Below are positions 10,141 through 18,261 of a DNA stretch of 64,000 bases, piece by piece (position 1 is the stretch's first letter; each line of letters opens with the position of its first letter). A model generated the notes under the pieces. That model ran no database searches, was not told where the DNA came from, and was given only the letters and a program-made list of their open reading frames with translations. Where the stretch lies: contig CAJMSH010000002.1 in the NCBI GenBank assembly GCA_905216055.1, forward strand, positions 194,357 through 258,356, in the 5' to 3' direction. Both the position numbers and the translations under genes were made by a program. The DNA is from an uncultured bacterium (lineage in GTDB: Bacteria; Cyanobacteriota; Vampirovibrionia; Gastranaerophilales; Gastranaerophilaceae).

Positions 10141-10260
10141 CACATATCAAACATAGAGTTTGTAAATCTTAGGAAATAAGCTTGTTATATTTTCAACCAA
10201 ACCGCAAAAAGAAAAAATCTTGTCGCAACCCCGAAAAAGTGCCTGGATATAACAAGCTTA
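10105..10260 (-). ncRNA. Structured leader or small RNA with intrinsic terminator, upstream of the dnaA operon
   Basis: On the minus strand a TATAAT (10271-10266) would start an RNA near 10259. Its first 14 bases (10260-10247) pair perfectly with 10190-10177, closing a 56-base loop. A small CAAAC/GUUUG hairpin follows, then a terminator hairpin (10140-10111) and T7. The 3' arm of the long stem (ACAAGCUU) can also pair in part with the 5' arm of the terminator (AAACUUGU), so the two hairpins could be alternatives. The RNA could be a free sRNA of about 155 nt or a transcription attenuator. I recognise no known riboswitch, 6S or SRP RNA motif. Confidence 0.5.
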
Positions 10261-10414
10261 CATATATTATATTAACGCTTTTTTCAATGGTTTTCACCAC
10301 TCGTGAGAATAACTTTTATACAGAAAAACTAACAAAAATGAGCTAATTCTAAAGGATTAGATTTTTTAGTTTTAGCTATTGCAAAAAATTTTTTTTATAT
10401 TATATTAGAGATAT

Positions 10415-10487
10415 GCGGAAGTAACTCAATGGCTAGAGTACCTGCCTTCCAAGCAGGCTGTTGCGAGTTCGAGTCTCGTCTTCCGCT
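10415..10487 (+). tRNA. tRNA-Gly (anticodon TCC)
   Basis: Acceptor stem GCGGAAG (10415-10421) pairs with CTTCCGC (10480-10486). The anticodon arm CCTGC-CTTCCAA-GCAGG presents TCC for glycine GGA/GGG codons, and the T arm contains GTTCGAGTC. The discriminator base is T and no CCA is encoded. A T-run follows directly and may end transcription. Confidence 0.96.
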
Positions 10488-10536
10488 TTTTTTGTACCTG
10501 TAATATCTCTTTTGATTAGTTCTAAGTGAGGGAAAT

Positions 10537-11391
10537 ATGATTAATGAAATTACTGATTTTTCTGATAAGATAGAAAAACTTCTTACTGCATTACGAATTA
10601 AATTTGTATTTGAAATCATTGTAATTTTCATTATCGGTGCAGTCGTTTTCAAATTAATAGACATATTTGATGCTCATTTAAAATCAAAATTATCAGGTGG
10701 CAAAAATTCTCCGCTTACAAGATTTGTCCCGATATTGAGTAATATATTAAAGGGAATTGTACTATTCTTTTTAGTTGCCTCATTCTTGCAAAGTCATGGT
10801 TATTCAATGTCATCACTTATTGCAGGTTTCGGAATTACAGGTTTGGCTGTTGGTTTTGCAGCTCAACATACTATCGCAAACGTGTTTGGAACATTTGGAA
10901 TATTATCTGACCATTCTTACAAACTCGGAGATTATGTATCAATCAACGGCTTTGAAGGAAACGTTGAAGAAATCAATATGAGATCAACTAAAATCCGAGC
11001 TCTTGACAATTCACTAATTATATTACCTAACGATGTTGTAGCAGGGACTGTTATCAAAAACGTAACTAACGGCGAAAAAAGAAGAATTTTTGAAACTTTT
11101 GGAGTAACTTATGATACTTCTGATGAAAAATTAAAAAGAGCAATTTCAATACTTGAAAGCATCTTAAAAGAAAACCCTAATGTACATGATGACTATATCG
11201 TATATTTAGAAACACTTTCATCAAGTTCAATCGATATAAAAGTAAACGCATACACAAAAACTAACGTATACAAAGACTATTTAAAAATAAAAGAACAGGT
11301 AATATTAGAAGCGGTAAAACGTTTCAGAGAAGAAGGAATTGATTTTGCATTCCCTTCAACAACTGTTTATATGGCTAAAGATGAAAATTAA
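10537..11391 (+). CDS. Small-conductance mechanosensitive channel (MscS family)
   Basis: Inner-membrane channel that opens under tension and releases solutes in osmotic downshock. The 284 residues contain membrane segments near 28-46, 66-86 and a pore helix near 92-115 (GFGITGLAVGFAAQHTIANV), the Gly/Ala-rich TM3 of MscS. The beta domain has GDYVSINGFEGNVEEINMRST, and the cytoplasmic cage follows. GAGGG precedes ATG 10537. It begins about 50 bp after tRNA-Gly and overlaps rlmH by 11 bp. Confidence 0.94.
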   Translation: MINEITDFSDKIEKLLTALRIKFVFEIIVIFIIGAVVFKLIDIFDAHLKSKLSGGKNSPLTRFVPILSNILKGIVLFFLVASFLQSHGYSMSSLIAGFGITGLAVGFAAQHTIANVFGTFGILSDHSYKLGDYVSINGFEGNVEEINMRSTKIRALDNSLIILPNDVVAGTVIKNVTNGEKRRIFETFGVTYDTSDEKLKRAISILESILKENPNVHDDYIVYLETLSSSSIDIKVNAYTKTNVYKDYLKIKEQVILEAVKRFREEGIDFAFPSTTVYMAKDEN

Positions 11392-11851
11392 AATTATAGC
11401 TCTCGGAAAAATTAAAGAAAAATATTTGAAAGAAGGAATTGACGAATTTTTAAAACGCCTGACTCCTTATGCCTCATTAGAGATTATCGAAATTCCTCCA
11501 ATAGAGATAAAAGATGAAAATTTAACCGCAAAAATTTTGGAACAGGAGGGGGAAAAAATCCTTTCTCACATAAAACCTCAATCCTATGTGATAACAATGG
11601 AAATAAAAGGGAAAATGTTTTCCTCTGAAGAATTTGCACAAAAAATAGAAGAATTAACAAATGACGGGACATCTGAAATTGTATTTGTAATCGGATCTTC
11701 CTGCGGAATTTCACCAATAGTGTCCGAACGTGCAAATTTAAAAATGAGCATGTCAAAAATGACATTTCTGCACCAATTTGCACGCCTAATACTTGTCGAA
11801 CAAATTTATAGAGCTTTCAAAATAATCAAAGGCGAAACTTACCACAAATAA
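11381..11851 (+). CDS. rlmH: 23S rRNA (pseudouridine1915-N3)-methyltransferase RlmH
   Basis: SPOUT methyltransferase acting on helix 69 of 23S rRNA in assembled ribosomes. From ATG 11381 it is 156 residues, the standard length, starting MKIKIIALGKIKEKYLKEGI. The SAM site shows FVIGSSCGISPIV and the C terminus has the usual SMSKMTFLHQFARLILVEQIYRAF. The frame is open further upstream but that part lies inside the MscS gene, which it overlaps by 11 bp. Confidence 0.96.
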   Translation: MKIKIIALGKIKEKYLKEGIDEFLKRLTPYASLEIIEIPPIEIKDENLTAKILEQEGEKILSHIKPQSYVITMEIKGKMFSSEEFAQKIEELTNDGTSEIVFVIGSSCGISPIVSERANLKMSMSKMTFLHQFARLILVEQIYRAFKIIKGETYHK

Positions 11852-11854
11852 TTT

Positions 11855-12514
11855 CTAATAAGTCATTTCCCAATTATCATTAAGGAGTTTGCCAAAGCAG
11901 CCCCAACCACTACCCTCAGCACCTGCATTACATTGAGAATTAAACATGTTATTCCGTTCTTCTTCTGTCAATGGCGCATTACAACCTGCAATATTTGTAT
12001 AATCATCGATTAAACCATTTTTATAAACAGCAAAAAATATTAAATCTCTTCCTAAAATATTCGGACCACTTTTCCCATTAACATCAATACCAACATTAAG
12101 CAACTTATTTTTACCATCATTGGAATATGAAGGTCTTATTACCGCCCCACTGCTTAGAACAAAAGACTTGACATTTCTTTCATAACTACTATAAACAGTA
12201 CCTTGTAAAGAATTATACTCATCAGCAAAACAATCATCCATTGAATCACATTCTTTTACTATTTTAAAATATGATTTCATAAATGAATTTGTCTCATTTT
12301 GAGATACAAGCCCTGCCTCAGTTAAATTTAAAGCATTTTTATCATTTCTATATTTTAACAAAGCTTGCGAAAATTCATTATATACTTTATGCAACTGAGT
12401 TACATAACTCTTACGCTGATAATTTTGCGTCAGCGTTGGAAGAGTCATTGCTGAAACAACCCCAATAATTCCTAAAGTGACCAATACCTCTGCTAAAGTG
12501 AATGCTCTTCTCAT
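11855..12514 (-). CDS. Type IV pilin-like / type II secretion pseudopilin
   Basis: A 219-residue prepilin-type protein. After MRR the N terminus reads AFTLAEVLVTLGIIGVVSAM, a class III prepilin peptidase site with Ala instead of Gly at -1 and Glu at +5, then the hydrophobic assembly helix. The exported domain carries VGIDVNGKSGPNILGRD, a signature shared with the pseudopilin at 63 kb, and two C-terminal Cys. The prepilin peptidase at 4.3 kb would process it. Its pilus or secretion machine is not in the window. Confidence 0.88.
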   Translation of the reverse strand: MRRAFTLAEVLVTLGIIGVVSAMTLPTLTQNYQRKSYVTQLHKVYNEFSQALLKYRNDKNALNLTEAGLVSQNETNSFMKSYFKIVKECDSMDDCFADEYNSLQGTVYSSYERNVKSFVLSSGAVIRPSYSNDGKNKLLNVGIDVNGKSGPNILGRDLIFFAVYKNGLIDDYTNIAGCNAPLTEEERNNMFNSQCNAGAEGSGWGCFGKLLNDNWEMTY

Positions 12515-12673
12515 CTTTCCTCAATACAATTATAGACTTATTATAATAATTATAACAAATTCTGACATTTTTACAAGTCTTTATCAATTTATCAAGCATA
12601 TTCATCTGTTTGGTCTAATATAAATTAAATTTCCTATGTTATAATTGCAACAACAAAAAAAGGAGAAATTATA

Positions 12674-14398
12674 ATGAGAGAGTTTGAATTTAATCTTTCT
12701 ATGGAAGAATTAGAAAAACGTACCAGCAAAGATTACTTAATGACAAAAAAGATGCTTAAATGTGATGCACCTGAATATTTAGAGCTTGCAGACGGCGATA
12801 AAGAAGCTCTTAAACATCTTGTTAAAGCTGCTTATATCTTAGAAAAAATCAATATGCAAATTGACTGCCATCACAACCTTGAATTCAAAGCGTTTTTAGA
12901 AGAAGAAATCAAAAAAGGAAACAAACAAGCTGAACTTACAAAAATTCTTTTTGATGCGCAGAAAGGTATGAACGCAATAGATACAATGTCTAACAAAATT
13001 AATCTTGCAAAAGGAATAAAAGAATTCCCAGGTAAAGGCGTTTACCCTGAAGACTTGTCAAAAGAAGAGTTCCACAGCATTCTAACTAAAATGGTTAATG
13101 AAGGTAAAATTGATGAAGTCAAAAAAATATTAACTCAACGTTCAGTTGTTGAAAGAAAAGGCGATGAATTAATCGGAATAGATTATATTGATAAATTCAA
13201 AGATGATTTTTCAAAAATGGCTGATGAAATTGAAAAAGCATCAGAAACATCTACCAACGAAGATTTCAACGAATACTTAAAACTTCAAGCCAAAGCTCTT
13301 AGAAAAGCTGATCCAATGCTTGATGCTTACGCAGATAAAAAATGGGCAACACTTCAAGACACCCCTCTTGAATTTACAATCACAAGAGAAAACTACGAAG
13401 ACGAAATGACAGGAACAATTGTTGAAAATAAAGAACTTTCAGAACTTCTTGAAAAACACGGTATCAAAGCTACTCCAAAAGATTTTCTCGGCGGCAGAGT
13501 CGGAATTGTAAACAAAAAAGGAACAGATGCTCTTATGGCAATAAAAAAATATCTTCCGACACTTGCAAAAAATATGCCTTATGCTGATGAGTATGAACAA
13601 AACATTAACCCTAACAGTGATGCAAAACAAACAATGGTTGATGTTGATTTGGTAGCTGTAACAGGAGATGTCGGCGCATATAGAGGCGGTATTACACTTG
13701 CAGAAAACTTACCGAATGATGACAAATTGTCACTTACAATAGGTGGTGGCAGACGCAACGTTTACCATAGACAAATCCGTTTCATAAGCGATATGAAAAA
13801 GCTTCAAGAAAGATTAGATGCAATCTTGGATAAAGACCAACACAAATATTATTTAGATGAAGCAGATCACTGGTTCACAATCGGACATGAAAATGCGCAT
13901 TCTCTCGGACCTAAAAAAGCTTGTGAAACTCTTGGCAAATACAGAAATATTATTGAAGAAAACAAAGCCGATATGGGTTCTTTAGCATTTGTTGACTTAT
14001 TGACAGAACTTGGGATGTACACGGATGAACAAAGGAAACAAATTATTGTAACAACAGTTACAGACAATTTCTTAAAATCAAAACCGACTCTTAGCCAAGC
14101 TCACAGAGTCCGCACAGTAATGCAAAATAAATATTTTGCAGACCGCAAAGGCTATGAAATTATTGACGGGAAAATTCATGTAAATATCGACAAAGTAGTT
14201 CCTATTGCAAAAGAAATGCTTGCTGAAATTGTACGTATTCAAATTGATGGAAGCTTTGACAAAGCAGAAAAATACGTACTTGATAATTTTGTATGGACAG
14301 ACAATATGGAATTTATTGCTCAAAAATTACAAAAAATAAGCAAAACATTAAATGGTAGAACAGAATCAGAACTTGCAGAAAAACTACTTAACGAATAA
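12674..14398 (+). CDS. M49-like (dipeptidyl peptidase III-type) zinc metallopeptidase
   Basis: A 574-residue protein without a signal peptide. HENAH at 405-409 and EENKAD at 428-433 follow the zinc-binding layout of family M49, where HExxGH is followed by an EExRA(D/E) helix. The usual M49 spacer residue is absent, so the first motif is a plain HExxH zincin motif. The N-terminal 250 residues are helical and charged; the region GGGRRNVYHRQIRF precedes the site. Oligopeptide cleavage in the cytoplasm is the likely role. AAGGAGAAA lies before ATG 12674. Family assignment rests on these motifs only. Confidence 0.6.
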   Translation: MREFEFNLSMEELEKRTSKDYLMTKKMLKCDAPEYLELADGDKEALKHLVKAAYILEKINMQIDCHHNLEFKAFLEEEIKKGNKQAELTKILFDAQKGMNAIDTMSNKINLAKGIKEFPGKGVYPEDLSKEEFHSILTKMVNEGKIDEVKKILTQRSVVERKGDELIGIDYIDKFKDDFSKMADEIEKASETSTNEDFNEYLKLQAKALRKADPMLDAYADKKWATLQDTPLEFTITRENYEDEMTGTIVENKELSELLEKHGIKATPKDFLGGRVGIVNKKGTDALMAIKKYLPTLAKNMPYADEYEQNINPNSDAKQTMVDVDLVAVTGDVGAYRGGITLAENLPNDDKLSLTIGGGRRNVYHRQIRFISDMKKLQERLDAILDKDQHKYYLDEADHWFTIGHENAHSLGPKKACETLGKYRNIIEENKADMGSLAFVDLLTELGMYTDEQRKQIIVTTVTDNFLKSKPTLSQAHRVRTVMQNKYFADRKGYEIIDGKIHVNIDKVVPIAKEMLAEIVRIQIDGSFDKAEKYVLDNFVWTDNMEFIAQKLQKISKTLNGRTESELAEKLLNE

Positions 14399-14429
14399 AA
14401 TAAAAAATAAACTAATAAGCAAAATTCAA

Positions 14430-14461
14430 ACAAGGACAAACAAACTTTGTCCTTGTTTTTT
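14430..14461 (+). terminator. Intrinsic terminator after the M49-like gene
   Basis: 11-bp stem ACAAGGACAAA / TTTGTCCTTGT with a 5-base loop, followed by a T-rich tail. Confidence 0.9.
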
Positions 14462-14537
14462 ATATTTCTTCAAATCTAAGCAATTTTTCTACCCAAAAAA
14501 CGTTTATTAATACAAGGGATATAACAAAGGGGATATT

Positions 14538-15070
14538 ATGGCAGAACCATTAAAAACAGTTGGGAATGTTTCAGTTTCAAGTTATCAATCATTTGATGGC
14601 TCAAATTTTACAGTTGCAGGAGCAGAACAAAAAATAAAATTAAATTAAATAAAGGTTATGTATCAACATTTGTTGGAGCCGGCACAAATTTCAAAAATGA
14701 TGCAATGTTTGTTGTTGATTTAAAAGGTGGCTATAACTACGATAAAAAAGGGATTTTTAACCAAAATTTAAGAATAAGAAACAAAATGGGGGAAAACACA
14801 GAATCAACACAAATAAGATATTCCCCAATATCCGTTGATGTACCTGTAAGCAAAAATACGAATATTTACATAAATCCTCACTATTCAGGGCAATATGACT
14901 ACAAAAAAGACAAATGGACAAACAGTGTTGGAGCATTTGCAGGGGTTTCTCAAAAAATCAATGATAACACCACAATATCACTAGAAGGAGAAAGATATAA
15001 CCTTCAAGATATTAAAGATAACAGTGGGAAAAACTGGAGTATTAACGCAATTGTATCTTACAAATTTTAG
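14538..15070 (+). pseudogene. Frameshifted beta-strand-rich protein gene (5-bp tandem duplication)
   Basis: AAGGGGA precedes ATG 14538, which begins MAEPLKTVGNVSVSSYQSFD, but the frame ends at TAA 14646-14648 after 36 codons. The remaining sequence continues in another frame to 15070 (GYVSTFVGAGTNFKND ... INAIVSYKF). The junction contains TTAAA twice in tandem (14640-14649); removing one copy gives one 175-residue frame reading QKIKLNKGYVSTF. Alternating polar/hydrophobic strands and a C-terminal aromatic (VSYKF) resemble outer-membrane beta-barrels, but there is no signal peptide. Function is unknown. It could be a dead gene, a switchable gene or an assembly error. Its stop overlaps the folE2 stop by 4 bp. 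Confidence 0.7.
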
Positions 15071-15849
15071 TTTTTAATTTCGTGCTGGAAAGCCCAAGCA
15101 GAGTGATTGTGAATACTTTCAAAAGCTTCACATTCAACCTCAAACTCTTTAATAATCGGATGATTTCTTAGTTTAACAACAACATCACGCAATACATCCT
15201 CAACAAACTTTGGATTATCCCAAGCTTTTTCAGTCACAAATTTTTCATCTTCTCGCTTTAATAAAGGATAAACAGGACAAGAAGAACAACCCTCAATCAA
15301 ATCAATTAAATCTTCAATCCAAACCTGTTCGCTCTCATCATAAGAAACTTTAACCTTTATAAAAGCTCTTTGGTTATGCGCACCGTTATCAGAAATCTCC
15401 TTAGAGCAAGGACAAAGCGTAGTAACGGGAACTACAACTCCAAGAATAAACTTGTAATCCCCGTTTTCAATACGTCCTTCAAAAAGACATTCGTAACTCA
15501 TAGGAGCTGACAATCCTGTTACAGGCGATTTTTTATCGATAAAATAAGTAAACTTAAATTCCAATTCACCGCTTTGAGCATCAAGGTTATTTATAATTTT
15601 TTCTAAACAACCTTTTATATCAACACCTAACAGGTTTTTATTTTTCCACTCAGCAAGTACCTCAACGAATCTTGACATGTGAGTTCCCTTATAATCCCTT
15701 GGCAAAGAAACATTTACCCTTGCCTTTGCACAAACAACTTGATTAGAATTGTTTTTACGCTGAATTATAAGAGGCAGTTCAAGATTTTTTATACCTACCT
15801 TTTGAATATCAACATTCCTATTATCTTTTAAGTTTTGAATATCTTTCAT
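15067..15849 (-). CDS. folE2: GTP cyclohydrolase FolE2 (type IB)
   Basis: Converts GTP to 7,8-dihydroneopterin triphosphate, the first step of folate and queuosine-type pathways. The 260 residues match the FolE2 family: VNVSLPRDYKGTHMSRFVEVL, the catalytic Cys region TTLCPCSKEISDNGAHNQRA, and the end IHNHSAWAF. FolE2 works without zinc, unlike FolE, and in several bacteria is induced on zinc limitation. An 18-bp palindrome about 65 bp upstream (15913-15930) is a possible operator, but no regulator is seen. Confidence 0.95.
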   Translation of the reverse strand: MKDIQNLKDNRNVDIQKVGIKNLELPLIIQRKNNSNQVVCAKARVNVSLPRDYKGTHMSRFVEVLAEWKNKNLLGVDIKGCLEKIINNLDAQSGELEFKFTYFIDKKSPVTGLSAPMSYECLFEGRIENGDYKFILGVVVPVTTLCPCSKEISDNGAHNQRAFIKVKVSYDESEQVWIEDLIDLIEGCSSCPVYPLLKREDEKFVTEKAWDNPKFVEDVLRDVVVKLRNHPIIKEFEVECEAFESIHNHSAWAFQHEIKN

Positions 15850-15912
15850 AATTTATTGTTAAAATTTCTTAATAATTGAACATAAAAATAGCAATTTTTT
15901 ATTACATCCGTA

Positions 15913-15930
15913 CTTTATATAAATATAAAG
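15913..15930. promoter_or_regulatory. 18-bp palindrome upstream of folE2
   Basis: CTTTATAT-AA-ATATAAAG is an inverted repeat with a 2-base centre, 64 bp before the folE2 start. It may be a repressor operator or part of a folded RNA: flanking ATCCGT (15906-15911) and ACGGAT (15949-15954) can also pair around it. Confidence 0.4.
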
Positions 15931-15955
15931 CTCTCTCTTCTTATTTAAACGGATA

Positions 15956-15988
15956 GGCCTTGAATATAAATATCAAGGTCTTTTTTTT
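15956..15988 (+). terminator. Plus-strand intrinsic terminator without an obvious gene
   Basis: 8-bp stem GGCCTTGA / TCAAGGTC (one G-U pair) followed by eight T on the plus strand. The nearest upstream plus-strand gene ends at 15070, so this may end a short unannotated RNA that starts around 15.88 kb. It lies just past the stop of the minus-strand thioredoxin gene, for which it lacks a T-run. Confidence 0.6.
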
Positions 15989-15992
15989 ATGC

Positions 15993-16466
15993 TTATTTTT
16001 TATCTTCGGCAGTTGCTTTATCTAACAAAGCTCTAATTCTTAAATATCTATCTAATTCAATTCTAAATTTTTTCAAATTATGATAGAAATTGTTTGACAT
16101 TAAAACTCTGTTATCATATTTCGGATCTAGGATATAAACAGTTGGGAAACCTGAAATACCAACATCATCAATTAAATTTTTATATCTTTCATCTTCAACA
16201 TTAATCATTACAAAATTATATTTATTTTTATAAATAGAACTCAAAGCTTTATATTTTGGCATAAATTTCATACAATATCCGCACCAATCAGCATAAAATA
16301 AAGCAAGCATTGGTTTGTCAGAAACAGTAGCTTTCTCATAAGTAATACCGATTTTGTAATCTGACGGATGTTTTGGTGTATTCATTGCTGCAACTGCAAA
16401 GCCTACAACAGATGAAACAGCCATTGCAATAATAATTCCTAAAGTAATAATTAATTTTTTCTTCAT
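15993..16466 (-). CDS. Membrane-anchored thioredoxin-like protein
   Basis: A 157-residue protein with an N-terminal hydrophobic segment (about 4-26) that anchors or exports it, then a thioredoxin fold with the active site ADWCGYCMKFMPKY and the cis-proline segment SGFPTVYIL. Probably a periplasmic thiol reductase/oxidase or a cytochrome/disulfide maintenance protein; the partner is not visible. ATG 16466 is chosen because GGAGGAT lies directly upstream; an ATG at 16478 would overlap that site. Confidence 0.88.
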   Translation of the reverse strand: MKKKLIITLGIIIAMAVSSVVGFAVAAMNTPKHPSDYKIGITYEKATVSDKPMLALFYADWCGYCMKFMPKYKALSSIYKNKYNFVMINVEDERYKNLIDDVGISGFPTVYILDPKYDNRVLMSNNFYHNLKKFRIELDRYLRIRALLDKATAEDKK

Positions 16467-16660
16467 AATATCCTCCATTACAATTATTATACAATAAAAC
16501 TTTTGTCTGACAAATTATTAAAATCCGAAATAAAACTTTACATAAATGTTTAAGAAAGTATATATTATGGTATATACTTAATATATACTATAATATTGAA
16601 GTATATAATCTCTGTGTATCGTCTTGTGTTCCCCAAAATAACGAAGGAGTTTAAATAGGT

Positions 16661-17560
16661 ATGAAAAACAATTTACCCGTCAAAATGAAAAAAGCCGGAC
16701 AATTATCAAATCCATCAAAAAACGAAATTTTAGACGGTTCAAATGACAGCGTGTTATCTAATTATCTGAGAGAAATTGCTGATTACAGATCACTTACACC
16801 GTCTGAAGAAAAAGAATTAGCAAAAAGAGCAAAGAATGGTGATGAAGAAGCAAAAAAAAAGCTTATTAATGCAAATTTGAAACTTGTAATTACAATTGCA
16901 AAAAAAGCAATCCACATGTCAAACCTTCCTATGACAGATTTAATTCAGGAAGGAAATTTAGGCTTAATGATTGCGGCTGAAAAATTCAACTACAAACTTG
17001 GTTACAAATTTGCAACTTATGCAAGCTGGTGGATTAAACAATCAATGTTTAAAGCAATTTCTGAGCAATCACATTGCATGAAAATTCCTGTATATATTCA
17101 AGAAACCTTATCAAGATTTTCAAAACTTAAACATCAAATGGAACGTGAAAATAATTGTTATGTAAAAAATGAAGATGTTGCAAAAAGAATGAATATTTCA
17201 TCAGATAAAATTGATTTGTTTTTAAACGCATATTCAAAAACAATTTCAATTGAAAGCAGTATGGAAAACAACAACGGCAAAGAAATGAATATTGCAGATA
17301 TTCTTGAAGACAAAAAAGCATCTGCAACAGATAACGCAGAATACGAAGATTTAAAAACAGACATTTTGAATGTAATTTCAACATTAAAAGAACGTGAACA
17401 AGAAGTTGTAAAAATGCGTTATGGTCTTGAAGGCGATGAGAAAAAGACTCTTGAAGAAATCGGTAATATTTATGGAGTCACAAAAGAATGTATAAGACAA
17501 ACAGAATTAAGAGCATTGAAAAAAATGAGATTCTCCGTGTTAGGTCAATATGTTGACTAA
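16661..17560 (+). CDS. RNA polymerase sigma-70 factor, RpoD-related without region 1.1
   Basis: A 299-residue sigma factor with region 1.2 (LSNYLREIADYRSLTPSEEKELAK), region 2 (LIQEGNLGLMIAAEKFNYKL and KFATYASWWIKQSM), region 3 and region 4 (LKEREQEVVKMRYGL and the helix-turn-helix TLEEIGNIYGVTKECIRQTE). It lacks region 1.1, is shorter than a typical RpoD, and its region 2.3 departs from consensus, so a group 2 factor is likely. AAGGAG lies upstream of the ATG, and two TATAAT hexamers (16589-16594 and 16604-16609) lie in the leader. Confidence 0.92.
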   Translation: MKNNLPVKMKKAGQLSNPSKNEILDGSNDSVLSNYLREIADYRSLTPSEEKELAKRAKNGDEEAKKKLINANLKLVITIAKKAIHMSNLPMTDLIQEGNLGLMIAAEKFNYKLGYKFATYASWWIKQSMFKAISEQSHCMKIPVYIQETLSRFSKLKHQMERENNCYVKNEDVAKRMNISSDKIDLFLNAYSKTISIESSMENNNGKEMNIADILEDKKASATDNAEYEDLKTDILNVISTLKEREQEVVKMRYGLEGDEKKTLEEIGNIYGVTKECIRQTELRALKKMRFSVLGQYVD

Positions 17561-17604
17561 GTGTGTACTATTTATTTTATTTTGTGTTTAACTGAAAAGT
17601 TTTT

Positions 17605-17640
17605 AAAAGGAGGTATTTTTTAACCTCCTTTATTTATATT
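17605..17640. terminator. Hairpin after the sigma factor gene
   Basis: 9-bp stem AAAGGAGGT / ACCTCCTTT with an 8-base AT loop and a T-rich tail. The stem itself contains a Shine-Dalgarno-like AAGGAGG, but no start codon follows at a usable distance. Confidence 0.7.
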
Positions 17641-17689
17641 CATATAAATAAAGGTATACTTTTTTATAAAAATCATTAAAATATAAAGT

Positions 17690-18223
17690 ATGAGAAAGGC
17701 TTTTACAATCTTATTAATTTTGCTTTTTGCAACTGTAAATATCGCAGTTGCAGAAGATGATTTGTGGGACAATTACGGAGATACAAACGTTTACGGGCAA
17801 AAGCCGGTTAGTGATGAAGAATTTCAAAAAGCATTAGAAAGTAAAAAAGGAAAACCCAAACGAGATAAAAATATTCCGAAAGGCGAAAACTTTTCACAAA
17901 GTAACGAAACAGAAGCTCTCAATTCAACTGCAAAAGAGCCTCAAATTTTACTTATTCCGCTTGAATTAAAAATCGGCGAAGATACAGTTATCCCTCCGGG
18001 ACACTATGAAGTCGAAGGAGTAAAAGAAAACGGGAAACCATATCTGAAATTATATCAATCACACTATATGATTGCAAAGCTTCCTGCAACAGAAACAAAT
18101 GACGATTTTGGAGAACCTACGATAAATTTTGTAAAACTTATACCCCATGGGGATTATCACGTACAAATTATATTCGGTAGTATTGATTTTAACGCATATT
18201 CAGTAATTGACATTGCCGGTTAA
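17690..18223 (+). CDS. Secreted protein of unknown function
   Basis: 177 residues. A signal peptide (MRKAFTILLILLFATVNIAVA, with AVA|E as the likely cut) is followed by a charged, low-complexity stretch to about residue 80 and a compact C-terminal domain (LLIPLELKIGEDTVIPPGHYEVEG ... IPHGDYHVQIIFGSIDFNAYS). The pattern resembles small periplasmic beta-sandwich proteins, but I recognise no family. deoB starts 38 bp downstream, so the two may share a transcript. Confidence 0.75.
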   Translation: MRKAFTILLILLFATVNIAVAEDDLWDNYGDTNVYGQKPVSDEEFQKALESKKGKPKRDKNIPKGENFSQSNETEALNSTAKEPQILLIPLELKIGEDTVIPPGHYEVEGVKENGKPYLKLYQSHYMIAKLPATETNDDFGEPTINFVKLIPHGDYHVQIIFGSIDFNAYSVIDIAG

Positions 18224-18261
18224 GATTGATAAAATTAACTTGTACTGAAGGGGTAAAAATT

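Larger units (their letters stand above)
10034..10414. other. 381-bp gap between the ppiC-like gene and tRNA-Gly
   Basis: Apart from the minus-strand structured RNA (10105-10260) and its promoter elements (TATAAT at 10266-10271), I see no convincing reading frame. The stretch 10300-10414 is AT-rich and should contain the promoter of tRNA-Gly; TATATTATATTAGAG just before the tRNA resembles a -10 region. Confidence 0.5.

Noticed and set aside
10105..10260. 6S, SRP/4.5S, T-box or a known riboswitch class
   Set aside because: The conserved motifs of these RNAs (GGAAGG/AGCAG of SRP RNA, TGGNACCGCG of T-boxes and others) are absent; only the hairpin architecture remains.
10415..10487. Integration (att) site of a mobile element at tRNA-Gly
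   Set aside because: No integrase, no direct repeat of the tRNA 3' end, and normal housekeeping genes follow.
10395..10664. 89-codon minus-strand frame crossing tRNA-Gly and the mscS start
   Set aside because: It overlaps a clear tRNA and the first part of a well-supported gene, has no ribosome binding site, and its peptide looks like a translation of the tRNA complement.
17606..17631. Ribosome binding site of a small gene (AAAGGAGG)
   Set aside because: It is one arm of a hairpin and no start codon with a reasonable frame follows at the usual distance; a terminator is the better reading.
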